Shown in pieces: positions 53,292 to 62,508 of a stretch of 64,000 nucleotides of DNA (the stretch's first letter is position 1; each line of letters opens with the position of its first letter). The notes beneath the pieces are model-generated. The model worked only from the letters and a program-made list of their open reading frames with translations. It had not been told where the DNA came from and did no database searches. The translations under genes and the position numbers were made by a program. The DNA is from Halobacterium sp. KA-4 (GTDB lineage: Archaea > Halobacteriota > Halobacteria > Halobacteriales > Halobacteriaceae): the NCBI RefSeq assembly GCF_021028995.1, contig NZ_JAJJZG010000016.1:18874-82873 (forward strand), given 5' to 3'.

Positions 53292-55103
53292 CTAATTTTC
53301 AGTAGTATTTGGTAGTATCCGGGTAGAACCGGTAGCACTGGCGAGAACGTGCCGTGTCACACTACCGCTGGCCTGCCGCGAGGCCGTGTTACTACTATTG
53401 GTTTGATGCAGTCCACCCGTACCTGCCTCACGCCGTGTCGTAGTGAGTGACGACGCACGGAACTGAGGCAGTCGGGTCTGCCGACCACTCGCCAAATCCT
53501 GTTCTTGTTCGGTGTTGGTCGTAGACTGAACGCCAGATACCGACCCATCAGGGCCGGACGAAGAACGGGCACACACGTCATTCTCGGTAGTTGAGTTAGC
53601 GTGTGATGGAAAACTGGCGTGCTTCCCAGTCGAGATATACTCAACCGGGTTCGCCTGTTCCATCCGTGACTCGGACAGGTGCTTCCGCCCGACATTCACT
53701 GCGCCGACCACATCGCGGTCGCATTCGTAGCTACACACAGGGCAGTGGAAGTGTCCTCCGTGACGTTGCTCAGTGTGATCGTTTGGCGCTTTCACGGTCT
53801 GCCCGTTCTCACCACACTGAGGACAGTGACGTGAGGTGCCCCACGGATTCACCGTCGAAACATCAACACCCAACAGTTCGGCCTTGTAGTCGGTGTATTC
53901 GAGTAGTTCAGCGCGTGCCCAACTACTAATCGACCATGCAACACTGCCACTCGTGTTACCGGAGTCTAGTTGGCCGAGCGATTCAAACACGATGGTCTCA
54001 CAGCCGTATTCAGCCGCCAACCACACCAACTGGTTGGCTACATCGTGTTGAATTTGGGTTCGGAGTCTGCGTTCTTTCTGCCGGGTCTGCTGATACTCAC
54101 TCAACAGGTGATCGAACCGGTCAGTATGGGCTTTGCCCTGCCGCCGCAGTTCACTGAGACGGTCGTTGATACCTTCCGCATCAGATTTCACTCGAAACAA
54201 TTTGTCCTTGGAGGGGTGGTCGATGAACTCCGGTGGAGCGACCTGCTTGTGTGTCCCATCCTCGCAGTCATCAAGCACAACGGTCGTCGCCTGCTTTTTC
54301 ACACCGAGGTCAACGGCCAAGACACGGTTCTCCACTGTGTCTATGCCATTTTCGGGTACGTCTACTGGCACATCTACCGTGTAGCCGTGTTCAGACGTGT
54401 GGAGGGTCGGTGCTTTCACGTCACCAACCCTAACCAGTTCGTGAAACCGTGAATGCGTAGGGAACCGAATTTCATGCTCAGTCCAATCATGGTAACTGTC
54501 CGGGGAGAGTGAGTCCGGCGCGTTCACCACGAACACGAGGTCGCCGTTTTCGACGGTCAATTCGTGGATGTGATAGTCGCCCTTATCCGGTGCATACGGA
54601 AGTGTGCCGTTCGGTTCTGGCGTGCCGACTAGTTCAGTGTATTTCTCAGGGAAGTGGCCGTGTCGATCGTAATACTGGTTGAGTTGTTCGACAACCGATT
54701 CTAAGACCCGCCATTCGATATACGGTGTGGCGTCTTTGAACAGTTGGTTGCGGAGTCGTTTCCAGCCAATCTGTTTGATTTTCCGGTCAGCAACCGTGTC
54801 AAGAACAAAGTTGAACGCCTGATATTCGTCAGCGTGGGCGTCAAGGACGTGCGTGACGCGGTGATAGACACACCGTTTGAACCGGCTGTAGACGTATTCA
54901 TCGACGGTCTCGAAAGCGTCGTGGTCGTTGTCTCGGATGTAGGTGTAGGATTGTCCAGTATGGGTTTTGAGTGCGTCGAGATGCTGGTCTGTCCAGTATT
55001 CGTCGGTAAGAAGTCGCTGGGTGTGTTTCTGGACGAGTGTGGTGAGACGGTCGCACGCCTCGTGGCAGTCGTCCGGGACGTGGAACTGTTCGGTGAGTTG
55101 CAT
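53292..55103 (-). CDS. tnpB: Large TnpB-type nuclease with long C-terminal tail
   Basis: 603 residues, about 180 more than the other TnpBs here. RuvC-I 'VLAVDLGVKKQATTVV' with D265, RuvC-II 'TIVFESLGQLDSG' with E374, zinc finger 'CPQCGENGQ...HCPVC' (C427, C430, C454, C457) and RuvC-III 'YECDRDVVGAVNVG' with D464. All catalytic acids present. The N-terminal region (1-260) is longer than usual. Residues 480-603 are Ser/Thr/Asn-rich and non-globular; they probably reflect the frame reading through the right end. Two bases downstream of a DUF2080 gene. Confidence 0.92.
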   Translation of the reverse strand: MQLTEQFHVPDDCHEACDRLTTLVQKHTQRLLTDEYWTDQHLDALKTHTGQSYTYIRDNDHDAFETVDEYVYSRFKRCVYHRVTHVLDAHADEYQAFNFVLDTVADRKIKQIGWKRLRNQLFKDATPYIEWRVLESVVEQLNQYYDRHGHFPEKYTELVGTPEPNGTLPYAPDKGDYHIHELTVENGDLVFVVNAPDSLSPDSYHDWTEHEIRFPTHSRFHELVRVGDVKAPTLHTSEHGYTVDVPVDVPENGIDTVENRVLAVDLGVKKQATTVVLDDCEDGTHKQVAPPEFIDHPSKDKLFRVKSDAEGINDRLSELRRQGKAHTDRFDHLLSEYQQTRQKERRLRTQIQHDVANQLVWLAAEYGCETIVFESLGQLDSGNTSGSVAWSISSWARAELLEYTDYKAELLGVDVSTVNPWGTSRHCPQCGENGQTVKAPNDHTEQRHGGHFHCPVCSYECDRDVVGAVNVGRKHLSESRMEQANPVEYISTGKHASFPSHANSTTENDVCARSSSGPDGSVSGVQSTTNTEQEQDLASGRQTRLPQFRASSLTTTRREAGTGGLHQTNSSNTASRQASGSVTRHVLASATGSTRILPNTTEN

Positions 55104-55105
55104 TG

Positions 55106-55264
55106 CTACTCGTCGTCGGTAGTGTCTGGGGTGGTTGTGCGGACGAGCTTCACGTCAGCGCCAATCCAGTCTTTTGGTGCGGTGACGTGTGCGCCCCCGC
55201 TTCCGAATGGTTTGACCTCCCGTTCAACGATTTCCTCACCTTCAATCTCGTAGTGGTCACCCAC
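55106..55264 (-). CDS. DUF2080 transposase-associated protein
   Basis: 52 residues from GTG 55264, the only start after an in-frame TAG. Sequence features 'YEIEGEEIVEREVKPFGSGG' then 'AHVTAPKDWIGADVKLVRT'. This is the DUF2080 family, short proteins encoded just before haloarchaeal and methanogen tnpB-like genes; possibly an AbrB-like DNA-binding fold ('AHVTAPKDWIG'). Two bases before tnpB, so co-translated. Role unknown, perhaps regulator of the element. Confidence 0.85.
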   Translation of the reverse strand: MGDHYEIEGEEIVEREVKPFGSGGAHVTAPKDWIGADVKLVRTTTPDTTDDE

Positions 55265-55565
55265 ACCATTCTATATAGTATGCATATGTAAAACGGTTTC
55301 GAGTCGGGTCTGAATCGCTACTGGAGGCTACTGTTTCATACTAAATCTCGTAACAGTTATGCCACCCCTACCCACTGTCCCTTAGCCCCACGGGGACCTC
55401 GATCGGTTCACGGGCGAGCCGACAGATCCCATCCTTCGCTCTCGCAGCCATCCAAACCTACGCGTAATCAGTAAGGGTTCTTCCGTATTGTCTCCTGGCT
55501 AGCGGCAGCTGTCTTGATTTATTCTGAAGTATATGATAAGGGCCCTGACCAAAACGATTATACTT
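55265..55565. other. Intergenic region upstream of two divergent genes
   Basis: About 300 bases; includes AT-rich 'CTATATAGTATGCATATG' (55271-55288), likely the promoter and left end of the DUF2080/tnpB element, and a TATA-like 'ATTATACTTAT' (55557-55567) for the AbrB gene. No gene. Confidence 0.5.
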
Positions 55566-55586
55566 ATTCCCACTCTAAGTGGGAAT
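55566..55586. promoter_or_regulatory. Palindromic operator of the AbrB/PIN module
   Basis: ATTCCCACT-cta-AGTGGGAAT, perfect 9-base arms, ending directly before the antitoxin ATG at 55587 and overlapping a TATA-like box. On a leaderless transcript, antitoxin binding would block initiation. Confidence 0.8.
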
Positions 55587-55871
55587 ATGGCGAAGGTAGA
55601 TTCAAAAGGCCGAATCGTCCTCCCAAAAGAGGTGCGAGAACGGCTCGATATTACGCCTGGGACAGAAGTAGCCATCCACGAAGAAGACGGGAAAGCAGTC
55701 GTTGAACCCGAAGACAACCCCGAACAGATCATCGAACGCATGGAACAACTCATCACGGAAACGTCTCCCGAGCCAGGAGAGACGATGCCACTTGACGAGG
55801 GAGCTGACCCTATTGCCCAGAAGCACAGAGACGCAATCCGAAGAGGAGCAGCGGAAAACAGCGATGAGTGA
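55587..55871 (+). CDS. AbrB/MazE-type antitoxin (VapB-like)
   Basis: 94 residues from ATG 55587. Swapped-hairpin DNA-binding core 'AKVDSKGRIVLPKEVRERLD', 'ITPGTEVAIHEEDGKAVVEP', then an acidic helical tail to 94. Overlaps the PIN toxin start by eight bases. The operator at 55566 indicates autorepression. Confidence 0.9.
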   Translation: MAKVDSKGRIVLPKEVRERLDITPGTEVAIHEEDGKAVVEPEDNPEQIIERMEQLITETSPEPGETMPLDEGADPIAQKHRDAIRRGAAENSDE

Positions 55872-56331
55872 CGCTGATGGACCGTATCTTTTCGATGTCG
55901 GCGTCATCGCCCTCGCACACACAGAAACTCCGGTTCGTGAATCTGCGCTCTCGTACGTCCGAGATGCCATCGCTGGCGACATAGAGGCCATTGTTCCGCA
56001 TCCTGCGCTATTCGGAGCGCACACCGTTCTGACGACGTACTACGGGCGTTCAAACGCAGACGCATCTCGCCTACTCCAAAATTTCATGGACGCGAAACGA
56101 ATCCATTGGTACGACGGGATATCCGAGGACGTAGTTCAGGGTGGATTTTCTCAGGCAAGTGAAGCAAACGTGGGTGGATGGGACGGCTACTATGCGCAGA
56201 TAGCGATCGACGAAGGGGTAAATACCATGTTGACGATTGACGACGACTTCGAACAATTTGATGCGTTCGATACCGAGGTTATTCTCTCACCCGACGAATT
56301 TAGCGAACTAAACAGGTTTCTTGGCGATTAA
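55864..56331 (+). CDS. PIN-domain toxin (VapC-like)
   Basis: 155 residues from ATG 55864. 'PYLFDVGVIALAHTETPV' gives the first PIN Asp (D11); 'YYAQIAIDEGVNTMLTIDDD' and 'FEQFDAF' carry the downstream acidic residues. Length slightly above classical VapC. Overlaps the antitoxin gene by eight bases; appears intact. Predicted RNase toxin. Confidence 0.85.
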   Translation: MSDADGPYLFDVGVIALAHTETPVRESALSYVRDAIAGDIEAIVPHPALFGAHTVLTTYYGRSNADASRLLQNFMDAKRIHWYDGISEDVVQGGFSQASEANVGGWDGYYAQIAIDEGVNTMLTIDDDFEQFDAFDTEVILSPDEFSELNRFLGD

Positions 56332-56394
56332 TTCCCCACTAACCAGATAAAGAAGCATATTGCTCGGACAGCCGCGGTAGCTAGCGTTGGCTCG

Positions 56395-57324
56395 TCATTC
56401 TCGGCGGAGTGCGATGCTGGCGGCTGCGAGGGCAGCAAGTACTGTCATGAGTAGGCCGAACCCAGGGATTGTTGTTGAGATCGTTGTCGTCGTTGTTGGT
56501 GGTTGCATTGGTGTGGCTGGCGCTGGCGTTGTGACAGCTGAGGTTGGCGTGGGTGCCGTCGGCGCCGTTGTGGCTGGTTGTGCTGTCGTTGTCGGTGGCA
56601 CTGGTGTAGTGGTCGGCACAGTGGTGGTCGGCGCGGTTGTAGTCGGCGCAGTGGTTGGGGTCGTTGTTTTCCGTGGGCCGGTGCGCACGGTTACGGTGCG
56701 GCTGGCAGCTTCGAGCGCGCTGCCCGTGACGGTGATACGGTACGTGCCCGCTGGTTCCTCAGATAAATCAAGGTGGACGGAGCCACCACTGGTCGTGATA
56801 CGGTCACCGGCTGCAACTTCCCCCGTAATATTGAGACCGCTTGGATTGCGAACGGTGACGTCAAGCCGGTCGGCCGCCGCGAAATTGTACTGGGCAGTCA
56901 CGGTCAGATTTTCACCGGTCGGCTCCCAGGCGTTTGTCACATTTGCGCCGTGCTGGTTGGTGAGGGTAACACTGGTTACGCGGGGTTTGGTGACGACGAT
57001 CTCAAATTCGTCGTCACCGTCACCATCAACGCGATACGCACCAGGGGTTACAGTACCGAAGTCGGCATTTGTCGGATCCGTGATTTCATAGATTTCCCCG
57101 TCTGCAGCCCCGCTCGCACCGACGAGTGTGACGCTGTCAGTACCGATCGTACCACCGCCTGTGAGCTGGACGTTGGAAATGTCGAGCGTCTCCCCGACGA
57201 ACACGCGAACTGGTGGGGACGTATCCGCAGGCTGCTCGCGCGGCGCTGGAACCGCAACAGCACTCCCAGCAACGACAAGGAGTCCAACAACAACGAGGAC
57301 GGGAAGCGAGGACGTGAATCGCAT
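56395..57324 (-). CDS. PGF-CTERM surface glycoprotein
   Basis: 309 residues. Signal peptide (1-24), an S-layer-like N-region with 'GETLDISNVQLTGGGTIGTD' (about 43-62), a beta-sandwich with 'RITTSGGSVHLDLSEEPAGT', a Thr/Pro-rich O-glycosylation stalk (about 215-285) and the C-terminal signal 'PGFGLLMTVLAALAAASIAL' plus a basic end, recognised by archaeosortase A with lipid attachment. Anchored surface protein; ligand unknown. Confidence 0.92.
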   Translation of the reverse strand: MRFTSSLPVLVVVGLLVVAGSAVAVPAPREQPADTSPPVRVFVGETLDISNVQLTGGGTIGTDSVTLVGASGAADGEIYEITDPTNADFGTVTPGAYRVDGDGDDEFEIVVTKPRVTSVTLTNQHGANVTNAWEPTGENLTVTAQYNFAAADRLDVTVRNPSGLNITGEVAAGDRITTSGGSVHLDLSEEPAGTYRITVTGSALEAASRTVTVRTGPRKTTTPTTAPTTTAPTTTVPTTTPVPPTTTAQPATTAPTAPTPTSAVTTPAPATPMQPPTTTTTISTTIPGFGLLMTVLAALAAASIALRRE

Positions 57325-57497
57325 AGGTGGAATCTAGGCGGCTGAGGATTTAGTTCTCATGGCGACCTGCGCAACAGCGGCGGTGAGCGACGCTCGCTCT
57401 GTGTGGCCCACGAGGTTGGAGAGGGTGGCAGACATGATGGGATTTGACCGCGTTCTCCGGTTAGAGCGGTCAGCTGAAGTGGTTGGAGGTCCGCTTG

Positions 57498-57785
57498 CTA
57501 TGTGTTGCTGTTGGTGAGTCGGCCGCGTGCTAACTCCCAGACGAATTCGAATGCGAGCCAGCTTGTCGCCCAAATTCCGACCAGGAGGAAGACGATTGTG
57601 GTCGTTGAGAGCATTGCTAGTGGTCGGGTGGCGGCGACAAGTTCAGAATACAGCAGGAGGCAGATGGCGCTGGTGACGAGGAGTCCAGCGAAGCTGCAGC
57701 AGTAGTGCTCAAGCAGTCCGGCTGTCCCCGATGTTGGTGGTGTGGGTGATCGAGATCGCCCACCACCGCCATGTGTTGTCACCAT
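57498..57785 (-). CDS. Small two-helix membrane protein
   Basis: 95 residues. A Gly/Ser-rich N-terminus with a Cys pair ('LLEHYCCSFAGLLV') and two hydrophobic helices (about 30-50 and 62-85). Unknown function. Plausible because of composition and start context but unconfirmed. Confidence 0.55.
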   Translation of the reverse strand: MVTTHGGGGRSRSPTPPTSGTAGLLEHYCCSFAGLLVTSAICLLLYSELVAATRPLAMLSTTTIVFLLVGIWATSWLAFEFVWELARGRLTNSNT

Positions 57786-58044
57786 CCCCCTTCTTGGTAG
57801 AGACTAACACGCCAACCACCATAATTGTACTGGTCGATAATTATAGATTCTATATTACTCATCTGGTTGCTCGTACCTAGCGGATCACCAAGAGTTGATA
57901 ACCAGCCAACGCCACCATCTTCCAGCCAATCCCCGAGGCGCAGACCCCCTCACTGCGAAAACCAAAACCAGTATCACTGCCAGAGCCGATTTTGCGGCAC
58001 CCATCGCCCAACGCACCACTCAGATTTCCAACGGCCAGACGAAA
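57786..58044. other. Intergenic, nothing recognised
   Basis: AT-rich in the first third ('ATTATAGATTCTATATTACTC'-like promoter material near 57840) and otherwise featureless. Confidence 0.4.
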
Positions 58045-58338
58045 CTATCGGGTGAGCGCGCTCGATGTGCCAATCTCGTCAAGAAACGTCTCGAGGAGTT
58101 CGCCCGGACCGGCTGTTGTCTCGTGGACGGGTGGCTCTTGTAGCTCAACCTCAAGCCGGCGGACAGCCTCAAAATCGCCTTCATTGACGATCAGCATGAG
58201 GATCGCTGATTGGTAGATTGCAATCGTCCGTTCAGCGTCGACATCAAGATACTCGATCTCAAGATCATCGAGGATGCCGAGGAGATCACAGGGCTGCTCG
58301 AACTCACAATGAACCGTCGAACCCGCCTCTTCCGCCAT
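58045..58338 (-). CDS. Small acidic protein of unknown function
   Basis: 97 residues from ATG 58338. Contains 'CDLLGILDDLEIEYLDVD', 'ERTIAIYQSAILMLIVNEGD' and 'FEAVRRLEVELQEPP'. Looks like a compact alpha/beta fold with haloarchaeal acidity. I do not recognise the family. Confidence 0.55.
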   Translation of the reverse strand: MAEEAGSTVHCEFEQPCDLLGILDDLEIEYLDVDAERTIAIYQSAILMLIVNEGDFEAVRRLEVELQEPPVHETTAGPGELLETFLDEIGTSSALTR

Positions 58339-58560
58339 ACCTGCGCCTACGCAACTCTCCCACAAGTACCTCGGGCTTCCGCCACTCCCCAACGAAGCCT
58401 GCCCAGTCTTCCAACCGCACTCACAAAACCAAGATCCAGCTTACAGGTAGTATTTTATATATCTCGTTTTAGTGGCTACGTGACCAGATTTTGTCTAACA
58501 AAGGAAATACACTTAAGATATACCCTGGATATTTTCACTCAAGCAGTCGTACCTGTTTCT

Positions 58561-59532
58561 ATGTCGTTCAGCGTTAGCTGGCACACACTCCTTGACGAAC
58601 TTGACGACCTGCCTGACGATGCCGAACTTACCACACCAATCTCTCACGATAGGTTCCGTATTACGGACGTACAGGAACACCACGTCGTCATCACGCTTGA
58701 CGATTCGGGCAACCAACGACCACTCCAGCGCGACCAGTTCGAGACACTCTACCGGCGAATCCAGGATTCGAAGGGCGCGTTCGATATCGGCCGGCTCCCG
58801 CCCGGTGCTGACCCATATCCAGCAGTATTGTCCCTCCATCCTCGTTTCGAGATCGACGAACAGCAGGGCGTCATCACCGAGAAAGAAGGACCCACCGCCA
58901 CACAACTGGCCGACGACGAGCCGGATGGAGACGACAACGGGCGCGGCGAACCCGACGGACTCGACGCGTACTCTGATGCATTGCTGCTCATCGACGCACT
59001 CGAACGGAACGACGTGTCCGACCTGACCGAACTGGAGACGAACAACTTGGTGAACATTTACACGCTCTGTTCTGATGTGCAGCGAAACGCGAACGAGTTC
59101 CGGAAAGACATCGCCGACGTGTTGCTCGACAGACTCCACCACGACCGACCCGTTCACAGCCAGTACGGCTCAGTTCAGCGCACATCGCGACGCAATCGCT
59201 CACTCAAAGACGACGAAGAGGTACTGGATATATTGGCGGAGGCGGGTATCGACCGCGAGCGCGTGACGACTGTTGATTCGAGTAAGGTAGACGAAGCACT
59301 TGCAGTGACGGAACTTTCCGAGTCGGACGTGTACGAGATTGAACAGAGCGAGTACGTCCGGAAAGCCGAGGTTGACGAGGAGGTCAAGGAGTCACGCCTC
59401 CAAGGGCTGAAAGACCGTCTGGCTGCGAGTGAGGAGGCGGAGACCGATGATTTGCGGCGGGAAATCGAAGCACTCGAAGACCGCATCGACGACCTTACCA
59501 GTTTCAGCACTGGAACCCAGATGCAAGGGTAG
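58561..59532 (+). CDS. Haloarchaeal protein with C-terminal coiled coil, unknown function
   Basis: 323 residues from ATG 58561 (TATA-like stretches upstream); a longer open frame upstream is not credible. An N-terminal globular part contains 'HDRFRITDVQEHHVVITLDD' and 'FETLYRRIQDSKGAFDIGRL'; a middle part 'LIDALERNDVSDLTELETNN' and 'LVNIYTLCSDVQRNANEF'; a C-terminal coiled coil (about 260-310, 'RRKAEV..EEVKESRLQGLKDRL'). It ends 'GTQMQG' with TAG followed by TTCAC, the same tag as tnpB right ends, but without a hairpin. Confidence 0.7.
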   Translation: MSFSVSWHTLLDELDDLPDDAELTTPISHDRFRITDVQEHHVVITLDDSGNQRPLQRDQFETLYRRIQDSKGAFDIGRLPPGADPYPAVLSLHPRFEIDEQQGVITEKEGPTATQLADDEPDGDDNGRGEPDGLDAYSDALLLIDALERNDVSDLTELETNNLVNIYTLCSDVQRNANEFRKDIADVLLDRLHHDRPVHSQYGSVQRTSRRNRSLKDDEEVLDILAEAGIDRERVTTVDSSKVDEALAVTELSESDVYEIEQSEYVRKAEVDEEVKESRLQGLKDRLAASEEAETDDLRREIEALEDRIDDLTSFSTGTQMQG

Positions 59533-59682
59533 TTCACTCACTGCACTGTGGCCGGGCTGGGCGAACGAACCACTCGACAAGGGCCTCGGGGTGACGTTCA
59601 CGATGGTGCTGGCCGATCTGAATCGGTAGGCCGCCGATTCGGTACCGAAATTGAATTCTCTGTCCGCGTCGAAAGATAGCAT

Positions 59683-60483
59683 ATGGACGTCGATAGGGAC
59701 ACGATCCGGAGTCGAAGCACCGATGCGGTGTTTGACCGCGGGGTGAACTATCGTGATGAAGGACGCATTCAGCAACTCGATCGGTTCGACGAGCTCGTGA
59801 CTGCGAGCGTCAGCGGGTCGAAGCTGTACGACGTGACGATCGAGTTCGGTGGACGGAGTATCGACACACAGTGTACCTGTCCGTACGACGGTGGCGGGGA
59901 CTGCAAGCACGTCGTCGCGGTATTACTGGATATCGCCGCTGGTCCGCCACAGGACGAGAGTAGTCGCGTCGAAGCAGCCTTGGACGAGGTATCGGTCGAC
60001 GATCTGCGTGGGTTCGTCCGTGACGCCCTCGCCGAACACTCGGAGTTGCGCGAGCAGTTTCTCGCACGCTTTGGCGACGACCACAAATCGGTCGAGGAAT
60101 ACCGCGAGGAAATCGCACAACTGTTCGAGCAACACGCGGATCCAGGCGTGTACGACGCGATCGATTTCTCCCGGTTTTTCGAGATCGCCGAGCAGTACCG
60201 TGACCGCGAGCGGTATCTGACCGCTGCGACCGTCTACCGAGCGGTGTTCGAGGAGATCGATGAGAAGTACAACTGGATCGACGGCGCTTACGACCACTAC
60301 GCAAAGACCAGCCAGATCGCACTTGACGGCTACGCCGACTGTGTGCTCGCGACCGATCCGACTCCCGAAGAGTTCGATACGTACGCTGGCGTGCTTGAGG
60401 CGCGGGCGATGACGGAGCCACCGATCAACGACGAGCAGTTCTGGCGCGCACTCGACGACCTAGAGGAGCGATACGAACAGTGA
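59683..60483 (+). CDS. SWIM zinc-finger protein
   Basis: 266 residues. The SWIM motif CxCx(n)CxH is 'CTCPYDGGGDCKHVVAVLL' (about 66-84). Upstream is 'FDRGVNYRDEGRI', the usual entry to SWIM proteins. The rest is helical with repeats of about 40 residues, probably TPR-like. SWIM domains bind DNA or proteins and are often fused to SNF2 helicases; none here. First of four co-directional genes (59683-62322). Confidence 0.88.
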   Translation: MDVDRDTIRSRSTDAVFDRGVNYRDEGRIQQLDRFDELVTASVSGSKLYDVTIEFGGRSIDTQCTCPYDGGGDCKHVVAVLLDIAAGPPQDESSRVEAALDEVSVDDLRGFVRDALAEHSELREQFLARFGDDHKSVEEYREEIAQLFEQHADPGVYDAIDFSRFFEIAEQYRDRERYLTAATVYRAVFEEIDEKYNWIDGAYDHYAKTSQIALDGYADCVLATDPTPEEFDTYAGVLEARAMTEPPINDEQFWRALDDLEERYEQ

Positions 60484-60541
60484 TGGCGTCGAACTCTTGG
60501 TATCGGAAAGTATTGATACCGCCCTGACATACTGTCTCGTA

Positions 60542-61174
60542 ATGACCGACATCGACCAGTACAAGACCTATCGGGAAGTCGGGACACAATTGAACAGCGA
60601 CATCATGGAGGCGTACTCTGATCGGGAACTGATCGTAGAAACCGCATCCGAGTTGGATATCGACTTCGACGGGCTGAACCTGGCCTACGAGTTCGAGTCC
60701 CAGATGCCGACCCACTTCGAGTTCGCGCTGTACGAATACCGCCGGAACGGGACCACCGCGGCGGAGCGATACCTCGAAGCGGAGCGCTGGGAGAGCAAAA
60801 CCGAACGGGAGATTCTCGAAGCTACCATCGACGCCGACCCCTCGCTGTTCGAGGTCGAATCTGTCAGCGAGTCAGGGCCCCGTCTGACGGTAACCGATCT
60901 GCTCGACGATCGCGAAGAACACACGCTTTTGGACGTCAACCTCAGCCGAACCGCAGAGCCGGGGACGGTGCTGTTTTTCAGACCCGTTCGCTACGACGAG
61001 TTCACGACGACCTCGGGCGTCTCGTTCCCGTTTCCCGGCGAGGAGAAAACCCGCCTTCTCGAAGAGCACGACCGTCGAGTAGAGCCAGACGAGTCGAAAG
61101 CGGTCTCTCGACAGCGGTTCGTCGCATTCCACGACCTGTATCGTGACCACGGCACCCACATCCAGTACCGGTGA
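60542..61174 (+). CDS. Unknown protein of the SWIM/CcbP cluster
   Basis: 210 residues from ATG 60542. Acidic; 'FEFALYEYRRNGTTAAERYL' and 'TAEPGTVLFFRPVRYDEFTT' are its most structured parts. A hint of an N-terminal helical domain and a C-terminal beta domain. Family not recognised. Lies 58 bases after the SWIM gene and seven before the next, so probably one transcript. Confidence 0.75.
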   Translation: MTDIDQYKTYREVGTQLNSDIMEAYSDRELIVETASELDIDFDGLNLAYEFESQMPTHFEFALYEYRRNGTTAAERYLEAERWESKTEREILEATIDADPSLFEVESVSESGPRLTVTDLLDDREEHTLLDVNLSRTAEPGTVLFFRPVRYDEFTTTSGVSFPFPGEEKTRLLEEHDRRVEPDESKAVSRQRFVAFHDLYRDHGTHIQYR

Positions 61175-61180
61175 GCAACA

Positions 61181-61957
61181 ATGAGCGAGCCAACAGACCG
61201 ATTCGTCATCGAAATCGGAACCGGAACGGTCGCACACATCATCGATATGGACGCCGGTCAATCGGAGACAGATTCCCGCTTCTCGCTCGGCTTCAGCGGT
61301 CCCGGCGAGAAGATGTGTAGTCGGGGGAACCGTTATCCAGGCGACAAGCGAGTCTCGTTTGCGGAGTTTGCCTCCCACCACGACATCGACAAAGCAGGCT
61401 TCGAGGGCGATGCACCTGATGAAATCTGTTCGTACTGTTGGTCGAACACGCGTGAAGAAGTGGAGACAGAGCAAGCGCAAAGCGACCAATCAGTCGCCGA
61501 ACAGATCGGTACTGTCGGATATCAGCTCCGGTGGAAGCAGAACGGGCGTGCGCGGGAGGAGTGGTACGATATCGTCGTTAGCCCGGAGACGACGATGGCG
61601 GAACTGGACAGACTCGTGTGTCGGTTCAGCACGCTTGACGATTTCCACCTCCGGATGTACGGCCTCGAAGACGAGTACCTGGAGTCCAGTCTCAACGTCC
61701 TGCCCGACCACCAGTACGAGCAAGCGGGCGACCGGGCGTACACGAGAGCGAGCGAGATGACGATCGCGGACGTCGCCGAACGAGCCCAACTCCGCGAGGG
61801 CGACAGACTCAGCCTCGTCTACGACTTCGGGACGCCCACCCACTACTACTGCATCGTCAAGGAGGTCTACGAACCTGAGCGACTCGACGAGGTGCTCGAC
61901 GACGACGTGAGCACGTCGACCGACACAGCTGCAATTGTCAACGAAAAGAGGCCATGA
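61181..61957 (+). CDS. pRiA4b ORF-3-like domain protein with N-terminal Cys cluster
   Basis: 258 residues. N-terminal part has a putative metal site ('MCSRGNRYPG' and 'EICSYCWSNTR'). The C-terminal 150 residues match the pRiA4b ORF-3/IS1096-TnpR-like fold: 'YQLRWKQNGRAREEWYDIVV', 'LDDFHLRMYGLEDEYLE', 'LREGDRLSLVYDFGTPTHYY'. Function of the family is unknown. ATGA overlap with the CcbP-like gene. Confidence 0.8.
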   Translation: MSEPTDRFVIEIGTGTVAHIIDMDAGQSETDSRFSLGFSGPGEKMCSRGNRYPGDKRVSFAEFASHHDIDKAGFEGDAPDEICSYCWSNTREEVETEQAQSDQSVAEQIGTVGYQLRWKQNGRAREEWYDIVVSPETTMAELDRLVCRFSTLDDFHLRMYGLEDEYLESSLNVLPDHQYEQAGDRAYTRASEMTIADVAERAQLREGDRLSLVYDFGTPTHYYCIVKEVYEPERLDEVLDDDVSTSTDTAAIVNEKRP

Positions 61958-62322
61958 CGAGGGAGACGGACGAACAGCGGGACAAACGCATTCGGAGGGA
62001 AATCCTCACCGACGCTTACACTGCCGACGAGCAAGCAATCAGTTGGTGCTACCATCTCGAACGCGAGATGACGTTCCCCTTTCAGGCACGGTGTATCGAG
62101 GAGCGAACAATCTCGCCGCTGCGCGAGGGCGAAGAAGTGCCTGTCGTCGAGATGACGGACGAAGTCGTCAGCAGTAGAGAGCTGTTCGCCATCGTGGAGT
62201 GGATGGACAGGGAATTCGGCGTGCCATTGTCACAGCTCGAAGTGCTCGACGTGGATCAAGATACTCGGGAGGCAGTCGACGACTGGCACTACTGGAACGC
62301 CGACGGCGGCGGATTGGGCTGA
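61954..62322 (+). CDS. CcbP-like calcium-binding protein
   Basis: 122 residues. The pattern 'ISWCYHLEREMTFPFQARCI', 'PLREGEEVPVVEMTDE', 'LFAIVEWMDREFGVPLSQLE' and final 'DWHYWNADGGG' matches the CcbP calcium-binding family known from cyanobacteria. Acidic surface residues would bind calcium. Coupled to the preceding gene. Confidence 0.8.
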   Translation: MTRETDEQRDKRIRREILTDAYTADEQAISWCYHLEREMTFPFQARCIEERTISPLREGEEVPVVEMTDEVVSSRELFAIVEWMDREFGVPLSQLEVLDVDQDTREAVDDWHYWNADGGGLG

Positions 62323-62508
62323 ACACCCGATCAGTCACGCTTTGCATCGACGGGCGATGCGTACCCTGCCGGTCGTGCGTACGCCACGGGTCGAGTGCGG
62401 CCTACTGATCGTCCCGCGGTTCGATCTGGAGCCTGGTATCAGATCGAGATCAGAGTACGCTCTGGCAGCGGCTTCGACATTGTGGCTGAATCCACTATCT
62501 TAATTCAG

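Noticed and set aside
55264..55294. Upstream ATG at 55288 as start of the DUF2080 gene
   Set aside because: An in-frame TAG lies between that ATG and the conserved part, so the GTG at 55264 is the only usable start.
59528..59537. tnpB right end after the gene at 58561 (TAG TTCAC)
   Set aside because: The tag matches, but there is no stem-loop or TnpB-like tail upstream, so it may be chance.
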